Assembly (NCBI GenBank): GCA_938039795.1
Contig: CALHWU010000061.1
Coordinates: 1 to 12,727 of the forward strand
Reading direction: 5' to 3'
Origin: an uncultured Muribaculaceae bacterium
GTDB taxonomy: Bacteria; Bacteroidota; Bacteroidia; Bacteroidales; Muribaculaceae
DNA length: 12,727 bases
Below the pieces are notes generated by a model. The model had not been told where the DNA came from and did not search any database. It worked only from the letters and a program-made list of their open reading frames with translations. The translations under genes were made by a program, and so were the position numbers. Shown here one piece after another: positions 1-6,602 of this stretch (position 1 is the stretch's first letter; the number at the start of each line of letters is the position of its first letter).

Positions 1-617
1 ATGATGTTGCCCGAAGCAGCACGTCCGCCGCGCCAGTCCTTCATCGAGGGACCGTCAACAGTCTTCTGTGTGGCAGTGGTGGAGTGAACAGTGGTCATGA
101 GGCCTTCGGTGATGCCGAACTTGTCGTGGAGCACCTTGGCGATAGGAGCAAGGCAGTTGGTGGTGCAGGAAGCGTTGGATACGAACTGCTGTCCGGCATA
201 TGTCTGGTCGTTTACGCCGCAGACAAACATGGGGGTGTCGTCCTTGGAGGGAGCCGACATAACCACGTATTTCGCGCCAGCCTCGATGTGAGCCTGAGCC
301 TTCTCCTTGGTGAGGAAGAGACCGGTCGACTCAACTACATATTCGGCACCTACTGCGCCCCAGCCGATCTCGGCGGGATTCTTGCAGGCGGTCACACGGA
401 TCTCCTTGCCGTTGACGATGAGAAGGCTCTTCTCCATGTCGTAGTCGACAGTGCCGTCGAATTTGCCGTGCATTGTGTCATACTTGAGCATGTAGGCCAT
501 GTAGTCAACGGGGAGAAGGTCGTTGATGGCAACAACCTCGATGTCGTCTCTCTTGGTCGAAGCACGGAACACGAAACGTCCGATGCGGCCGAAACCATTA
601 ATACCGATTTTTGTCAT
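1..617 (-). CDS. gapA: Glyceraldehyde-3-phosphate dehydrogenase, type I (3' end cut off by the window)
   Basis: Cytoplasmic glycolytic enzyme: oxidises and phosphorylates glyceraldehyde 3-phosphate to 1,3-bisphosphoglycerate with NAD. About 205 residues are present of a usual ~335. Seen: the N-terminal Rossmann motif INGFGRIGR (residues 5-13), Asp33 at the end of the second strand (the residue that normally favours NAD over NADP), the catalytic motif SNASCTTNCLAP with Cys151, and His178 in TTVHSTTA, the catalytic partner. The protein begins directly with MTKIGINGFG, the usual start for the family, so the ATG at 617 is secure. The gene is divergent from mscL across 170 bases. A TAATTTTG -7 box lies at 679-686 on the minus strand, but I see no convincing -33 partner. 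The reading frame is intact to the window edge. Confidence 0.97.
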   Translation of the reverse strand, partial: MTKIGINGFGRIGRFVFRASTKRDDIEVVAINDLLPVDYMAYMLKYDTMHGKFDGTVDYDMEKSLLIVNGKEIRVTACKNPAEIGWGAVGAEYVVESTGLFLTKEKAQAHIEAGAKYVVMSAPSKDDTPMFVCGVNDQTYAGQQFVSNASCTTNCLAPIAKVLHDKFGITEGLMTTVHSTTATQKTVDGPSMKDWRGGRAASGNI

Positions 618-666
618 AATTGTATTTGTATTGTTGGGTTATGATGAAGCTTTAGAAAAAATATTC

Positions 667-739
667 TTTGCTGCGACACAAAATTAGTAATTATTTTTGA
701 GTCATAAATGTTATTGACATCTTTTTTTTCTTAATTTTG
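667..739 (+). promoter_or_regulatory. Candidate promoter(s) for mscL
   Basis: Two possible -7 boxes precede mscL. TTTG at 667-670, 21 bases, then TATTTTTG at 692-699 has normal spacing and would give a leader of about 80 bases. TAATTTTG at 732-739 is closer to the gene, but its nearest TTG (714-716) is only 15 bases away, shorter than the usual 19-21. Either or both may be used. The first overlaps the gapA promoter region on the other strand. Confidence 0.4.
679..686 (-). promoter_or_regulatory. Candidate -7 box for gapA
   Basis: Reads TAATTTTG on the minus strand, matching the Bacteroidota -7 consensus TAnnTTTG, about 60 bases upstream of the gapA ATG. No TTG is visible at the expected -33 distance, so the call rests on one element plus position. 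Confidence 0.4.
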
Positions 740-787
740 TTGTAAGTATGGCGGACAGTGTGCCGCCTTAACCAAAATATTTCATAA

Positions 788-1228
788 ATGGCTATATTAA
801 AAGAATTTAAGGAATTTGCCATGCGCGGCAATGTGATCGACATGGCAGTAGGTGTGGTAATCGGCGCTGCATTCGGTAAAATTGTATCTTCACTGGTCAA
901 CGATATCATCATGCCGCTGGTGGGAGTCGCTACCGGAGGTATAAACTTCACTGACTTCAAATGGGTGATACAGAAAGCTGTGACCGACGGACAGGAGATC
1001 ATCACTCCGGAGGTGTCGCTCAACTGGGGCACATGGGTACAGACAGTAGTGGACTTCCTCATCGTGGCATTCTGCATTTTCATCATGGTGAAGTTCATCA
1101 ACCAGCTCCGCCGCAAGAAAGTGGAGCAGCCGGCTCCGGCACCCGTTCCCGAACCTACCAAGGAAGAAGCGCTACTGACCGAAATACGCGATCTTCTCAA
1201 GGCACAGAACTGCGAGAAAAAGCAGTAA
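788..1228 (+). CDS. mscL: Large-conductance mechanosensitive channel MscL
   Basis: Homopentameric inner-membrane channel that opens under membrane tension and releases solutes on osmotic downshock. The 146 residues are a normal length. Seen: an amphipathic N-terminal segment (MAILKEFKEFAMRGNV), the family signature VIDMAVGVVIGAAFG (16-30) leading the pore-lining first membrane helix (about 15-45), a short periplasmic loop, a second helix (about 83-103), then a charged and proline-rich linker (108-123) and a C-terminal helix EEALLTEIRDLLKAQ that forms the cytoplasmic bundle in this family. The ATG at 788 gives the canonical N terminus. The gene converges on the RNase H gene with only 17 bases between the stop codons. 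Confidence 0.96.
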   Translation: MAILKEFKEFAMRGNVIDMAVGVVIGAAFGKIVSSLVNDIIMPLVGVATGGINFTDFKWVIQKAVTDGQEIITPEVSLNWGTWVQTVVDFLIVAFCIFIMVKFINQLRRKKVEQPAPAPVPEPTKEEALLTEIRDLLKAQNCEKKQ

Positions 1229-1245
1229 TTCTCCCACCGTCCGCT

Positions 1246-1887
1246 CTATTTCCGGCCGAAGTCGGCCGGTATCTCACCCCACTCCTCGGTAGGCCATTTG
1301 ACCACCGGGTTGCGGGGTGTGTGCGTCTGCAGCCATGTCTCGGCGCGCTGCAGCAGTTCTCTGACTCTGGCGTTGGCGGCCGCAGGCTTTATCTGGGTGC
1401 GTGCATGGCGGTCGCGCACCCATGCCTGGGCAGTGCGGCTGTCGGAATAAATGGTCACTCCCGTACGTCCCTGACGTTCGAGCAACGCCAGCGCATGCAC
1501 GATGGCCAGAAACTCGCCGATATTGTTGGTGCCACCCTCAAGAGGCCCGTAGTGAAACAGCTCGCGGCCGGTCGATAGATCCACCCCGCGGTATTCCATC
1601 GGCCCGGGATTGCCCGAACATGCGGCGTCGACACATATAGCGTTCATGTTTATGCCCGGAATAGCCGAATAATTGACAGTCATGGCCGGACGAGAAGCTA
1701 TGGCCGATATGACCGCCATATCATCGGCCCGGGTCTCGTCGCGATAGGCCGCTATCGCCGACTCAAGAGAGGAAAAGCTTTTGAATCGCGCGCCGGGAAA
1801 GCCATCGGTCTGAAGCTGACACTCCTCCCATGAATCATACACACCGGTATCGCGCCCGGCCCATACCACGTAATATTTCTTTGCCAT
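1246..1887 (-). CDS. Ribonuclease H with N-terminal viroplasmin domain
   Basis: RNase HI-type enzyme that cuts the RNA strand of RNA-DNA hybrids, such as R-loops and primers. The 213-residue protein has two parts. Residues 1-50 (MAKKYYVVWAGRDTGVYDSW onward, through FPGARFKSF) match the caulimovirus viroplasmin-like fold found at the N terminus of eukaryotic RNase H1 and many Bacteroidota enzymes; in that family it binds hybrid. Residues 82-213 are the catalytic domain with the acidic set Asp87 (ICVD), Glu125 (GEF), Asp149 (YSDSRTA) and Asp209 (PADFGRK). The frame is open upstream to 1917, but that stretch overlaps the previous gene and lacks homology; the ATG at 1887 gives the expected MAKKYYVVWAG start. 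It lies 4 bases after the upstream stop, last gene of the aroK operon. Confidence 0.93.
   Translation of the reverse strand: MAKKYYVVWAGRDTGVYDSWEECQLQTDGFPGARFKSFSSLESAIAAYRDETRADDMAVISAIASRPAMTVNYSAIPGINMNAICVDAACSGNPGPMEYRGVDLSTGRELFHYGPLEGGTNNIGEFLAIVHALALLERQGRTGVTIYSDSRTAQAWVRDRHARTQIKPAAANARVRELLQRAETWLQTHTPRNPVVKWPTEEWGEIPADFGRK
1252..1269. terminator. Short GC-rich hairpin at the mscL / RNase H convergent 3' ends
   Basis: CCGGCCG, a four-base loop AAGT, then CGGCCGG: a perfect 7-base stem. It lies inside the last codons of the RNase H gene and 24 bases past the mscL stop. Neither side has a clear T-run, so it is not a textbook intrinsic terminator. It could slow polymerase from both directions, or simply be a by-product of the codons. 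Confidence 0.25.
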
Positions 1888-1891
1888 AGTG

Positions 1892-3061
1892 TCAGGAAAG
1901 CGTAAGGTAAATATCAAGATCCACGGCTCTCACTCCAGCCACCTCGGCCACATGCCTGTCTACAGCCTTGCCCAGAAAAGTCATAGCCGCCCGCTGCATG
2001 CCGGGCATTAGTTTCAGAGCATTGACGAGTCCGTCGGAAGCCGTTATATCGCTGAAAAAGGTCAGGAATGTATTGCTCAGCGCCATAGCGGCAGTGCGCG
2101 GCACAGCACTTCCGGCATTGACATAGCAGCATCGCGCCTCTCCTATCTCCGCCACGGCATCGGCAAGATCCACGCATCTGAGCGACGGAAACACTTTGCC
2201 GGGACATGAAGTAAGGTCGAATATCACCACCCCGCGCTTCATGTCCTCCACCACATCGGCTCCGAGAACCGGATGGGCCGAAGTATCGGTCACCACCACT
2301 ATATCGGCGGCACGCAATGCTCCACGCAACACCTTCGGATGAAGCGACGAGCCGACGGCCCATGCTCCGAGATCGCGCGTGGCCTCGCGCAGACTATATA
2401 CATCGTCGTCAAATATCCTCACCATGGTGCCTGCGCCTGAAGCCGAACGAGCGGCAGCGCATGCAGCTATTCCGGATCCTATCACCGTGGCCTCACACGG
2501 TACTATTCCGGCCACCCCTCCGAGCAGTATCCCCTTGCCATGGACAGGATCGGCCAGCAGAGCCGACGCGATAGCCACCGCAGCGCGGCCGTCTATCTCA
2601 GAGAGAATATCGGCAAAGGGAGCATTACCGCGACTGTCGGTGATGCGGTCTATGGCTATGGTGATTATATTGTTGTCGAGCAGAGCCTTTACGTCGCGCC
2701 TGACGAGCTGATGGGCAAAGCTCATGGTAAGAAGCATTGCGCCGCGGCGCATCATTTTAACATAGTCAGCGCTGACCGGCCTGAGATGGATCACTATGTC
2801 GGCGGCAAAAGCCTCGCTGCGGCTCACTACGGAGGCTCCGCAACGCATATAGGCAGCATCGGAATAATGGATAGGATTGCCTGCTCCCTCCTCCACACGC
2901 ACTTCAAATCCACGCTCCACCATTATAGCCACAGCTTCAGGAGTCAGAGGGAAGCGACGCTCGCCTCCCGCCTCACATCGCGGCAGACCTATTGAGAATA
3001 TCCGTCGCGGGCGTTTCATGGCTACGGGCGACGGGGCTGTATCTATTGCAGGTGAATTCAT
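1892..3061 (-). CDS. Alanine-dehydrogenase/transhydrogenase-like protein, probably not a standard alanine dehydrogenase
   Basis: 389 residues with the AlaDH/PNT fold: an N-terminal substrate-domain half (about 20-160), a Rossmann NAD domain (about 175-315) and a C-terminal return to the first domain (PRTAAMALSNTF at 321-332). It resembles the Bacteroidota AlaDH-like group (VVEDMKRGVVIFD at 270-282). From remembered family motifs, key residues are altered: the KEP lysine region reads IVIHLRPV (89-96), the catalytic His position reads Phe116 (His is two places later), the IDQGG aspartate region reads TSCPGK (284-289), and the dinucleotide loop is GSGIAA (195-200) rather than GxGxxG. Ordinary alanine deamination is therefore doubtful; a changed substrate or a non-catalytic role is possible. 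Its ATG overlaps the aroK stop as ATGA, implying translational coupling; an internal ATG at residue 15 is a weaker alternative start. Confidence 0.8.
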   Translation of the reverse strand: MNSPAIDTAPSPVAMKRPRRIFSIGLPRCEAGGERRFPLTPEAVAIMVERGFEVRVEEGAGNPIHYSDAAYMRCGASVVSRSEAFAADIVIHLRPVSADYVKMMRRGAMLLTMSFAHQLVRRDVKALLDNNIITIAIDRITDSRGNAPFADILSEIDGRAAVAIASALLADPVHGKGILLGGVAGIVPCEATVIGSGIAACAAARSASGAGTMVRIFDDDVYSLREATRDLGAWAVGSSLHPKVLRGALRAADIVVVTDTSAHPVLGADVVEDMKRGVVIFDLTSCPGKVFPSLRCVDLADAVAEIGEARCCYVNAGSAVPRTAAMALSNTFLTFFSDITASDGLVNALKLMPGMQRAAMTFLGKAVDRHVAEVAGVRAVDLDIYLTLS

Positions 3062-3603
3062 TTGACCGGTATTAAAGGCAGATTGAGCTGTGAGATGAAC
3101 CGTGTGGCCGTATCGGTCACCTCGGCTTCGTCCTCGAGTAGATCCGACTCAAAAGTGAGGCTTGCCTGACTGTAGAATGGCATACGCCTCTCGAGAGCTG
3201 TCACTATGAACTCCCTGAGTTGATCCGCATTCATGCCAGCTATGAGCGGACGCTTGTGCCGCCCGCGCATGAGCCGTGTGTGGAGCTTCGGAAGCGACGC
3301 GTTGAGAAATACCGTGGTGCCTGAGGCATTCATTATATCCATATTGTCAAAAAAACGGGGGGTGCCTCCTCCGCATGCCACTATCACATCCTGAAATTCC
3401 GATATTTCCCTGAGCATCATTCTTTCGAGCTCACGGAATCCCTGTTCGCCGCGTGAGGCGAATATCTCCCTGACACTGGAATGAAAACGTGTCTCTATGA
3501 AATTGTCGAGATCCACAAACTGCAGACCTGTCATCCTGGCCACATTCCGTCCGAGAGTAGACTTGCCGCAACCCATGTAGCCTATAAGAAATATCGGTTT
3601 CAT
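3058..3603 (-). CDS. aroK: Shikimate kinase
   Basis: Cytoplasmic enzyme of aromatic amino acid synthesis: phosphorylates shikimate at the 3-hydroxyl with ATP. 181 residues, a normal length. Seen: Walker A GYMGCGKST (8-16), shikimate-binding aspartates in VDLDNF (30-35) and Arg57 in GFRELE, the glycine triplet ACGGGTP (76-82), the lid arginines around RGRHKRP (113-119) and the adenine-side arginines in LERRMPFY (137-144). An upstream ATG at 3660 would add 19 unrelated residues and lies beyond the likely transcription start, so the ATG at 3603 (MKPIFLIGYMG) is preferred. It is the first gene of the operon with the AlaDH-like and RNase H genes and is transcribed from the left arm of the palindromic divergent promoter. 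Confidence 0.95.
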   Translation of the reverse strand: MKPIFLIGYMGCGKSTLGRNVARMTGLQFVDLDNFIETRFHSSVREIFASRGEQGFRELERMMLREISEFQDVIVACGGGTPRFFDNMDIMNASGTTVFLNASLPKLHTRLMRGRHKRPLIAGMNADQLREFIVTALERRMPFYSQASLTFESDLLEDEAEVTDTATRFISQLNLPLIPVK

Positions 3604-3616
3604 CGTAAGATTTTGT

Positions 3617-3657
3617 GCAAACTTACTTAAAATATCCGACTTTTTAAGTAAGTTTGC
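3617..3657. promoter_or_regulatory. Perfect 16-base inverted repeat forming back-to-back promoters for aroK and DUF2851
   Basis: The left arm 3617-3632 (GCAAACTTACTTAAAA) and right arm 3642-3657 are exact reverse complements, separated by 9 bases. Each arm holds TAAGTTTG, a perfect TAnnTTTG -7 box: minus strand at 3618-3625, 14 bases before the aroK ATG, and plus strand at 3649-3656, 21 bases before the DUF2851 ATG. The two polymerase footprints must overlap, so the promoters probably exclude each other or share one symmetric regulator. No clear -33 TTG is present for either, which would fit activator dependence. Promoter function is inferred; the symmetry is seen. Confidence 0.6.
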
Positions 3658-3677
3658 CATTAAAGCTTGAGCGACCG

Positions 3678-4964
3678 ATGGAAAAACTGATGCAATATGT
3701 ATGGCAGCATCGTCTGTGGCGTCAAAACGACATGCGCACAGTCGACGGACGACGCGTTCAGGTCATCGACCCCGGCCGGCTCAACACCGACGCAGGCCCC
3801 GACTTTTTCAATGCCAAGATATGCATCGACGGACGCATGTGGGCCGGAAACGTAGAGATACATTTCAAAGCCAGCGACTGGCACCGCCACGGACATTCGT
3901 CGGACAGCGCCTACGATTCGGTAGTGCTGCATGTGGTGGATCGCGACGATGCAGTCATACGCCGCCGCGACGGCCAGATAATACCGCAGCTGCGCATGCC
4001 CTGCGCGTCCGATCTTCATATCAAGTACGGCGCTCTTGTGGGAGCCGCCGACCGCGGATTGCCGTGCGCAGCAGCCATAAAGGATATGCCGCCAGTATAC
4101 CTTACCGACTGGATATCCACCCTTGGCTTCGAACGTCTCTACAACAAGGCCGAGCGCCTGGAGGATACACGCCGTCGGTTTGGAGGCGACTGGGAGCAGG
4201 CCGTATATGTCAGCGTGGCGCGATGCCTTGGATTCAGTACAAACAGCGAGCCGTTCGAACGTCTCGCCATGAGTCTGCCGCTTATGTTCATCGGCAAGCA
4301 TGCTGACTCTCCTCTGGCTGTGGAGGCGCTTCTTTTCGGCCAGAGCGGCCTTCTTGACAAATATAAGGATACTGATCCATATGCCGCACGTCTGGGCCGG
4401 GAATACGCTTTTCTGGCCCATAAATTCGGTCTGCGGGCTCCCGAAAGCCTCGGATGGAAGATGGCGCGGATGCGTCCGGCCAACTTCCCCTACAGGCGCA
4501 TAGCGGTGCTCGCAGCCATGCTGCGCTCAGGCTTCAGGATGACCTCGCGCCTTCTTGCTATACGCACGATAGACGATGCCATGACCATATTCAATCCGCC
4601 CATGGAAAGCTACTGGGCCACACGATATGCATTCGGTCAGGCCGGCGAACGTCAGCTGCGGGCCATGAGCCGCGAATCGGTCATAATAATGACCATCAAC
4701 TGCGTGGCTCCTCTCATGATGGCCTACGGCACTCTCCACGGCGACACATCGCTTACCGACCGTGCGTCGGATCTACTTCACTCGCTTCCTGCCGAAAGCA
4801 ACAGTATAGTGACGATGTTTGAATCATCGGGGATGCATGCATCCGATGCATTCACAAGCCAGGCCATGGTGGAACTCCGACGCTGCTACTGCGAACAGCG
4901 CAAATGCCTCTACTGCCGCATAGGCCACCGCATGCTCGCCGAAAACGCACGCCGCAAAGAATAA
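3678..4964 (+). CDS. DUF2851 family protein
   Basis: A 428-residue protein of a family (DUF2851) found mainly in Bacteroidota, function unknown. Seen: the typical N terminus MEKLMQYVWQHRLW, then a highly conserved block LNTDAGPDFFNAKI ... WAGNVEIHFKASDWHRHGH (35-73) with Asp42, Glu60, His62, Asp67 and several His. Spacing of an Asp, then Glu-x-His after a beta strand, recalls PD-(D/E)xK-type nucleases; that is inference. Near the C terminus Cys403, Cys405, Cys410 and Cys413 form CxC-x4-CxxC, a plausible metal site. The frame is open from a TTG at 3654, but that codon lies inside the -7 box, so the ATG at 3678 is chosen. The gene is convergent with asnA, 12 bases between stops. Confidence 0.88.
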   Translation: MEKLMQYVWQHRLWRQNDMRTVDGRRVQVIDPGRLNTDAGPDFFNAKICIDGRMWAGNVEIHFKASDWHRHGHSSDSAYDSVVLHVVDRDDAVIRRRDGQIIPQLRMPCASDLHIKYGALVGAADRGLPCAAAIKDMPPVYLTDWISTLGFERLYNKAERLEDTRRRFGGDWEQAVYVSVARCLGFSTNSEPFERLAMSLPLMFIGKHADSPLAVEALLFGQSGLLDKYKDTDPYAARLGREYAFLAHKFGLRAPESLGWKMARMRPANFPYRRIAVLAAMLRSGFRMTSRLLAIRTIDDAMTIFNPPMESYWATRYAFGQAGERQLRAMSRESVIIMTINCVAPLMMAYGTLHGDTSLTDRASDLLHSLPAESNSIVTMFESSGMHASDAFTSQAMVELRRCYCEQRKCLYCRIGHRMLAENARRKE

Positions 4965-4976
4965 ACCAATCTATAT

Positions 4977-6011
4977 CTATAGGAGCTCTATCCCGGCCGC
5001 ACGGCAAGCCTCAATCTGCTCCGGAGGCCATATGCTTGCCTGCACCTCGCCTATATGGGCTTTCTGGAGCATAAACATGCACAGACGGCTCTGCCCTATG
5101 CCGCCTCCGATCGAGAGGGGGAGCTCGCCGCGCAGCAGCGACGCGTGGAAGGGGAGTGAGGCACGTTCTTCACATCCGCGTAGCGAAAGCTGCCGGCGGA
5201 GTGATTCCGGACTGACACGTATACCCATCGACGATATCTCGAATGAGCGTCCGAGCACGCTGTCCCACAGTATTATGTCGCCGTTGAGACCGAAATGGCC
5301 CCCTTCGGTGGGAGTGATCCAGTCGTCATAGTCGGGAGCCCTGCCATCGTGAGGCTCGCCTCCGTCGATAGGAGCGCCGATGCCTATGAGGAACACAGCT
5401 CCATATCGGCGCGCCGCCTCATCCTCGCGTTCTTTGGCCGACATTCCGGGATATAGCCGCAGAAGATCATCGGCATGCAGGAAGGTGATTTTTTCGGGCA
5501 GGCGGGGAGTTATGTGCGGAAAACGTGAATATACTGTAGCTTCGGTAGCTCTCAGCGAGGCATATATTTTCTCCACGGTGGCGCGCAGAAAGTCGAGATT
5601 GCGGTCCGATTCGTTTATGGTCATTTCCCAGTCCCATTGATCGACGTAAAGAGAGTGTAGATTGTCGAGATCCTCGTCGGCTCTGATGGCATTCATGTCG
5701 GTATAAAGTCCGAATCCAGGAGCTATCCCGTAGGCCCCGAGTTTCATTCTCTTCCATTTAGCAAGAGAATGCACCACCTCGGCCCGACGTCCGTCAACGG
5801 CCTTTACCTCGAAGCTTACAGGACGCTCCACTCCGTTGAGATCGTCGTTCAACCCGGTGCCGGCAAGCACGAAGAGCGGGGCAGTGACACGCCGCAGATT
5901 GAGATTGGCCGACAGACGTTGCTGGAAATCATCCTTAATCATCTTGATGGCAACTTCCGTCGTTTCGGGAAGAAGCTTGCGCTTGTAGCTTTTTGGTATA
6001 ATCAGTGACAT
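4977..6011 (-). CDS. asnA: Aspartate-ammonia ligase (asparagine synthetase A)
   Basis: Makes asparagine from aspartate, ammonia and ATP, via aspartyl-AMP, in the cytoplasm; the fold is that of class II aminoacyl-tRNA synthetases. 344 residues, close to the family's usual 330-345. Seen: the N-terminal MSLIIPKSYKRKLL, the substrate-binding stretch APLFVLAGTGLNDDLNGVER (44-63), SLAKWKRMKL (82-91), DQWDWE (124-129), and the C-terminal motif-3-like GGGIGQSR (302-309) with its ATP-contacting arginine, followed by IGEVQASIWP. The ATG at 6011 gives the family N terminus. It is a single-gene unit with its own promoter and a palindromic candidate operator; no asnC-type regulator lies in the window. Confidence 0.97.
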   Translation of the reverse strand: MSLIIPKSYKRKLLPETTEVAIKMIKDDFQQRLSANLNLRRVTAPLFVLAGTGLNDDLNGVERPVSFEVKAVDGRRAEVVHSLAKWKRMKLGAYGIAPGFGLYTDMNAIRADEDLDNLHSLYVDQWDWEMTINESDRNLDFLRATVEKIYASLRATEATVYSRFPHITPRLPEKITFLHADDLLRLYPGMSAKEREDEAARRYGAVFLIGIGAPIDGGEPHDGRAPDYDDWITPTEGGHFGLNGDIILWDSVLGRSFEISSMGIRVSPESLRRQLSLRGCEERASLPFHASLLRGELPLSIGGGIGQSRLCMFMLQKAHIGEVQASIWPPEQIEACRAAGIELL

Positions 6012-6039
6012 ATATTTGACGTTTTGCTATGTGTATGCG

Positions 6040-6070
6040 CAAATTTACTACATTATGATTACATATCAAA
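6040..6070 (-). promoter_or_regulatory. asnA promoter
   Basis: On the minus strand: TTTG (6067-6070), 19 bases, TAAATTTG (6040-6047). Both elements and the spacing match the Bacteroidota consensus. The start of transcription should fall near 6034, giving a leader of about 20 bases before the ATG at 6011. Confidence 0.75.
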
Positions 6071-6094
6071 GTTTTATATGGACATATAATTACA

Positions 6095-6110
6095 TAACTT
6101 ATATAAGTTA
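6095..6110. promoter_or_regulatory. Perfect 16-base palindrome, candidate operator upstream of asnA
   Basis: TAACTTATATAAGTTA is its own reverse complement. Its centre lies about 35 bases upstream of the asnA -33 element, near -68 relative to the expected transcription start, a typical place for an activator or for one site of a looping repressor. The AT-rich setting makes chance palindromes more likely, so function is inferred. Confidence 0.45.
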
Positions 6111-6534
6111 CATAGCGCCCTCTGACGTTACAGACTGGCCACCACTTTTTCGGGCCGTCTCTGCGGGATTCTTTACAACGATATTATCTTATTTGAAAAA
6201 TTAAAATCCTCAAAAAACAAATTTGAAGAAAAATAATAACCGGTGTAAATAGCGGCAATAACTTTTCTGACGTTTTCTTGCATCGTAAGGTTATTGAACT
6301 TCAATATAGCGATATCTATACTTTATCAACATCCATTATTGCTGAAATTCAGGTGTTAGACATGTTTATCTACACTATGTTGATAACAGTAGGAGTTGAT
6401 AAAAAACAGCTTATTACGGTGTGGAAAATTGCTGATAAAGGGTATTAAAAAGGTTGTAAAAACTCTCGTCATCTTTTTTGCAATGGATATGGCTGTGCTG
6501 CATTGTAAAAATGGGGATGATATGCAAATAGATT

Positions 6535-6598
6535 TGCTGAAAAGTTGTCGGACTGTTTTCAACAACCTTTCAACACCTTTTTACAGCAATACTGACAT
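6535..6598. repeat. Repeat copy A, immediately downstream of nadA
   Basis: Runs from TGCTGAAAAG to ACTGACAT, 4 bases from the nadA stop codon. It shares blocks in the same order with 7881-7935: TGCTGAAAAG, TTTCAACA, a second TTTCAACA and ACTGACAT. It contains two TTTCAACA units 11 bases apart. Copy A has about nine extra bases before ACTGACAT. Confidence 0.6.
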
Positions 6599-6602
6599 CG
6601 GA

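Larger units (their letters stand above)
6012..6602. other. AT-rich non-coding region between asnA and nadA; left arm of a candidate origin
   Basis: 591 bases with no believable gene. From left to right: the asnA promoter and palindrome; a very AT-rich stretch (6181-6240), a possible unwinding element; an inverted repeat CAATAAC (6256-6262) / GTTATTG (6290-6296); then motifs close to the DnaA box TTATCCACA: TTATCAACA 6323-6331, TTATCTACA 6366-6374, TGTTGATAA 6378-6386, AGTTGATAA 6394-6402, TGTGGAAAA 6420-6428 (reverse complement TTTTCCACA, the best match), TTTTCAACA 6556-6564 and CTTTCAACA 6567-6575. The last two lie in a repeat copied downstream of upp. The DnaA assignment is inference from motif similarity and clustering. 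Confidence 0.45.

Noticed and set aside
84..644. A 186-codon plus-strand open frame
   Set aside because: It lies entirely opposite gapA, whose translation shows unmistakable GAPDH motifs; the frame is its shadow.
3660..4421. A 253-codon minus-strand open frame
   Set aside because: Antisense to the conserved DUF2851 block, no recognisable domain, and it starts in the palindromic promoter.
4977..6011. asnA next to the candidate origin as support, because E. coli asnA is also close to oriC
   Set aside because: The flanking genes differ and gene order is not conserved across these phyla; treated as coincidence.
6016..6204. A 62-codon plus-strand open frame in the asnA-nadA gap
   Set aside because: It runs through the asnA promoter and the palindrome, the composition is AT-driven, and there is no homology or promoter.
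6356..6565. Short open frames on both strands in the DnaA-box-like cluster
   Set aside because: No family resemblance, and the plus-strand one continues antisense into nadA; the motif content explains the region better.
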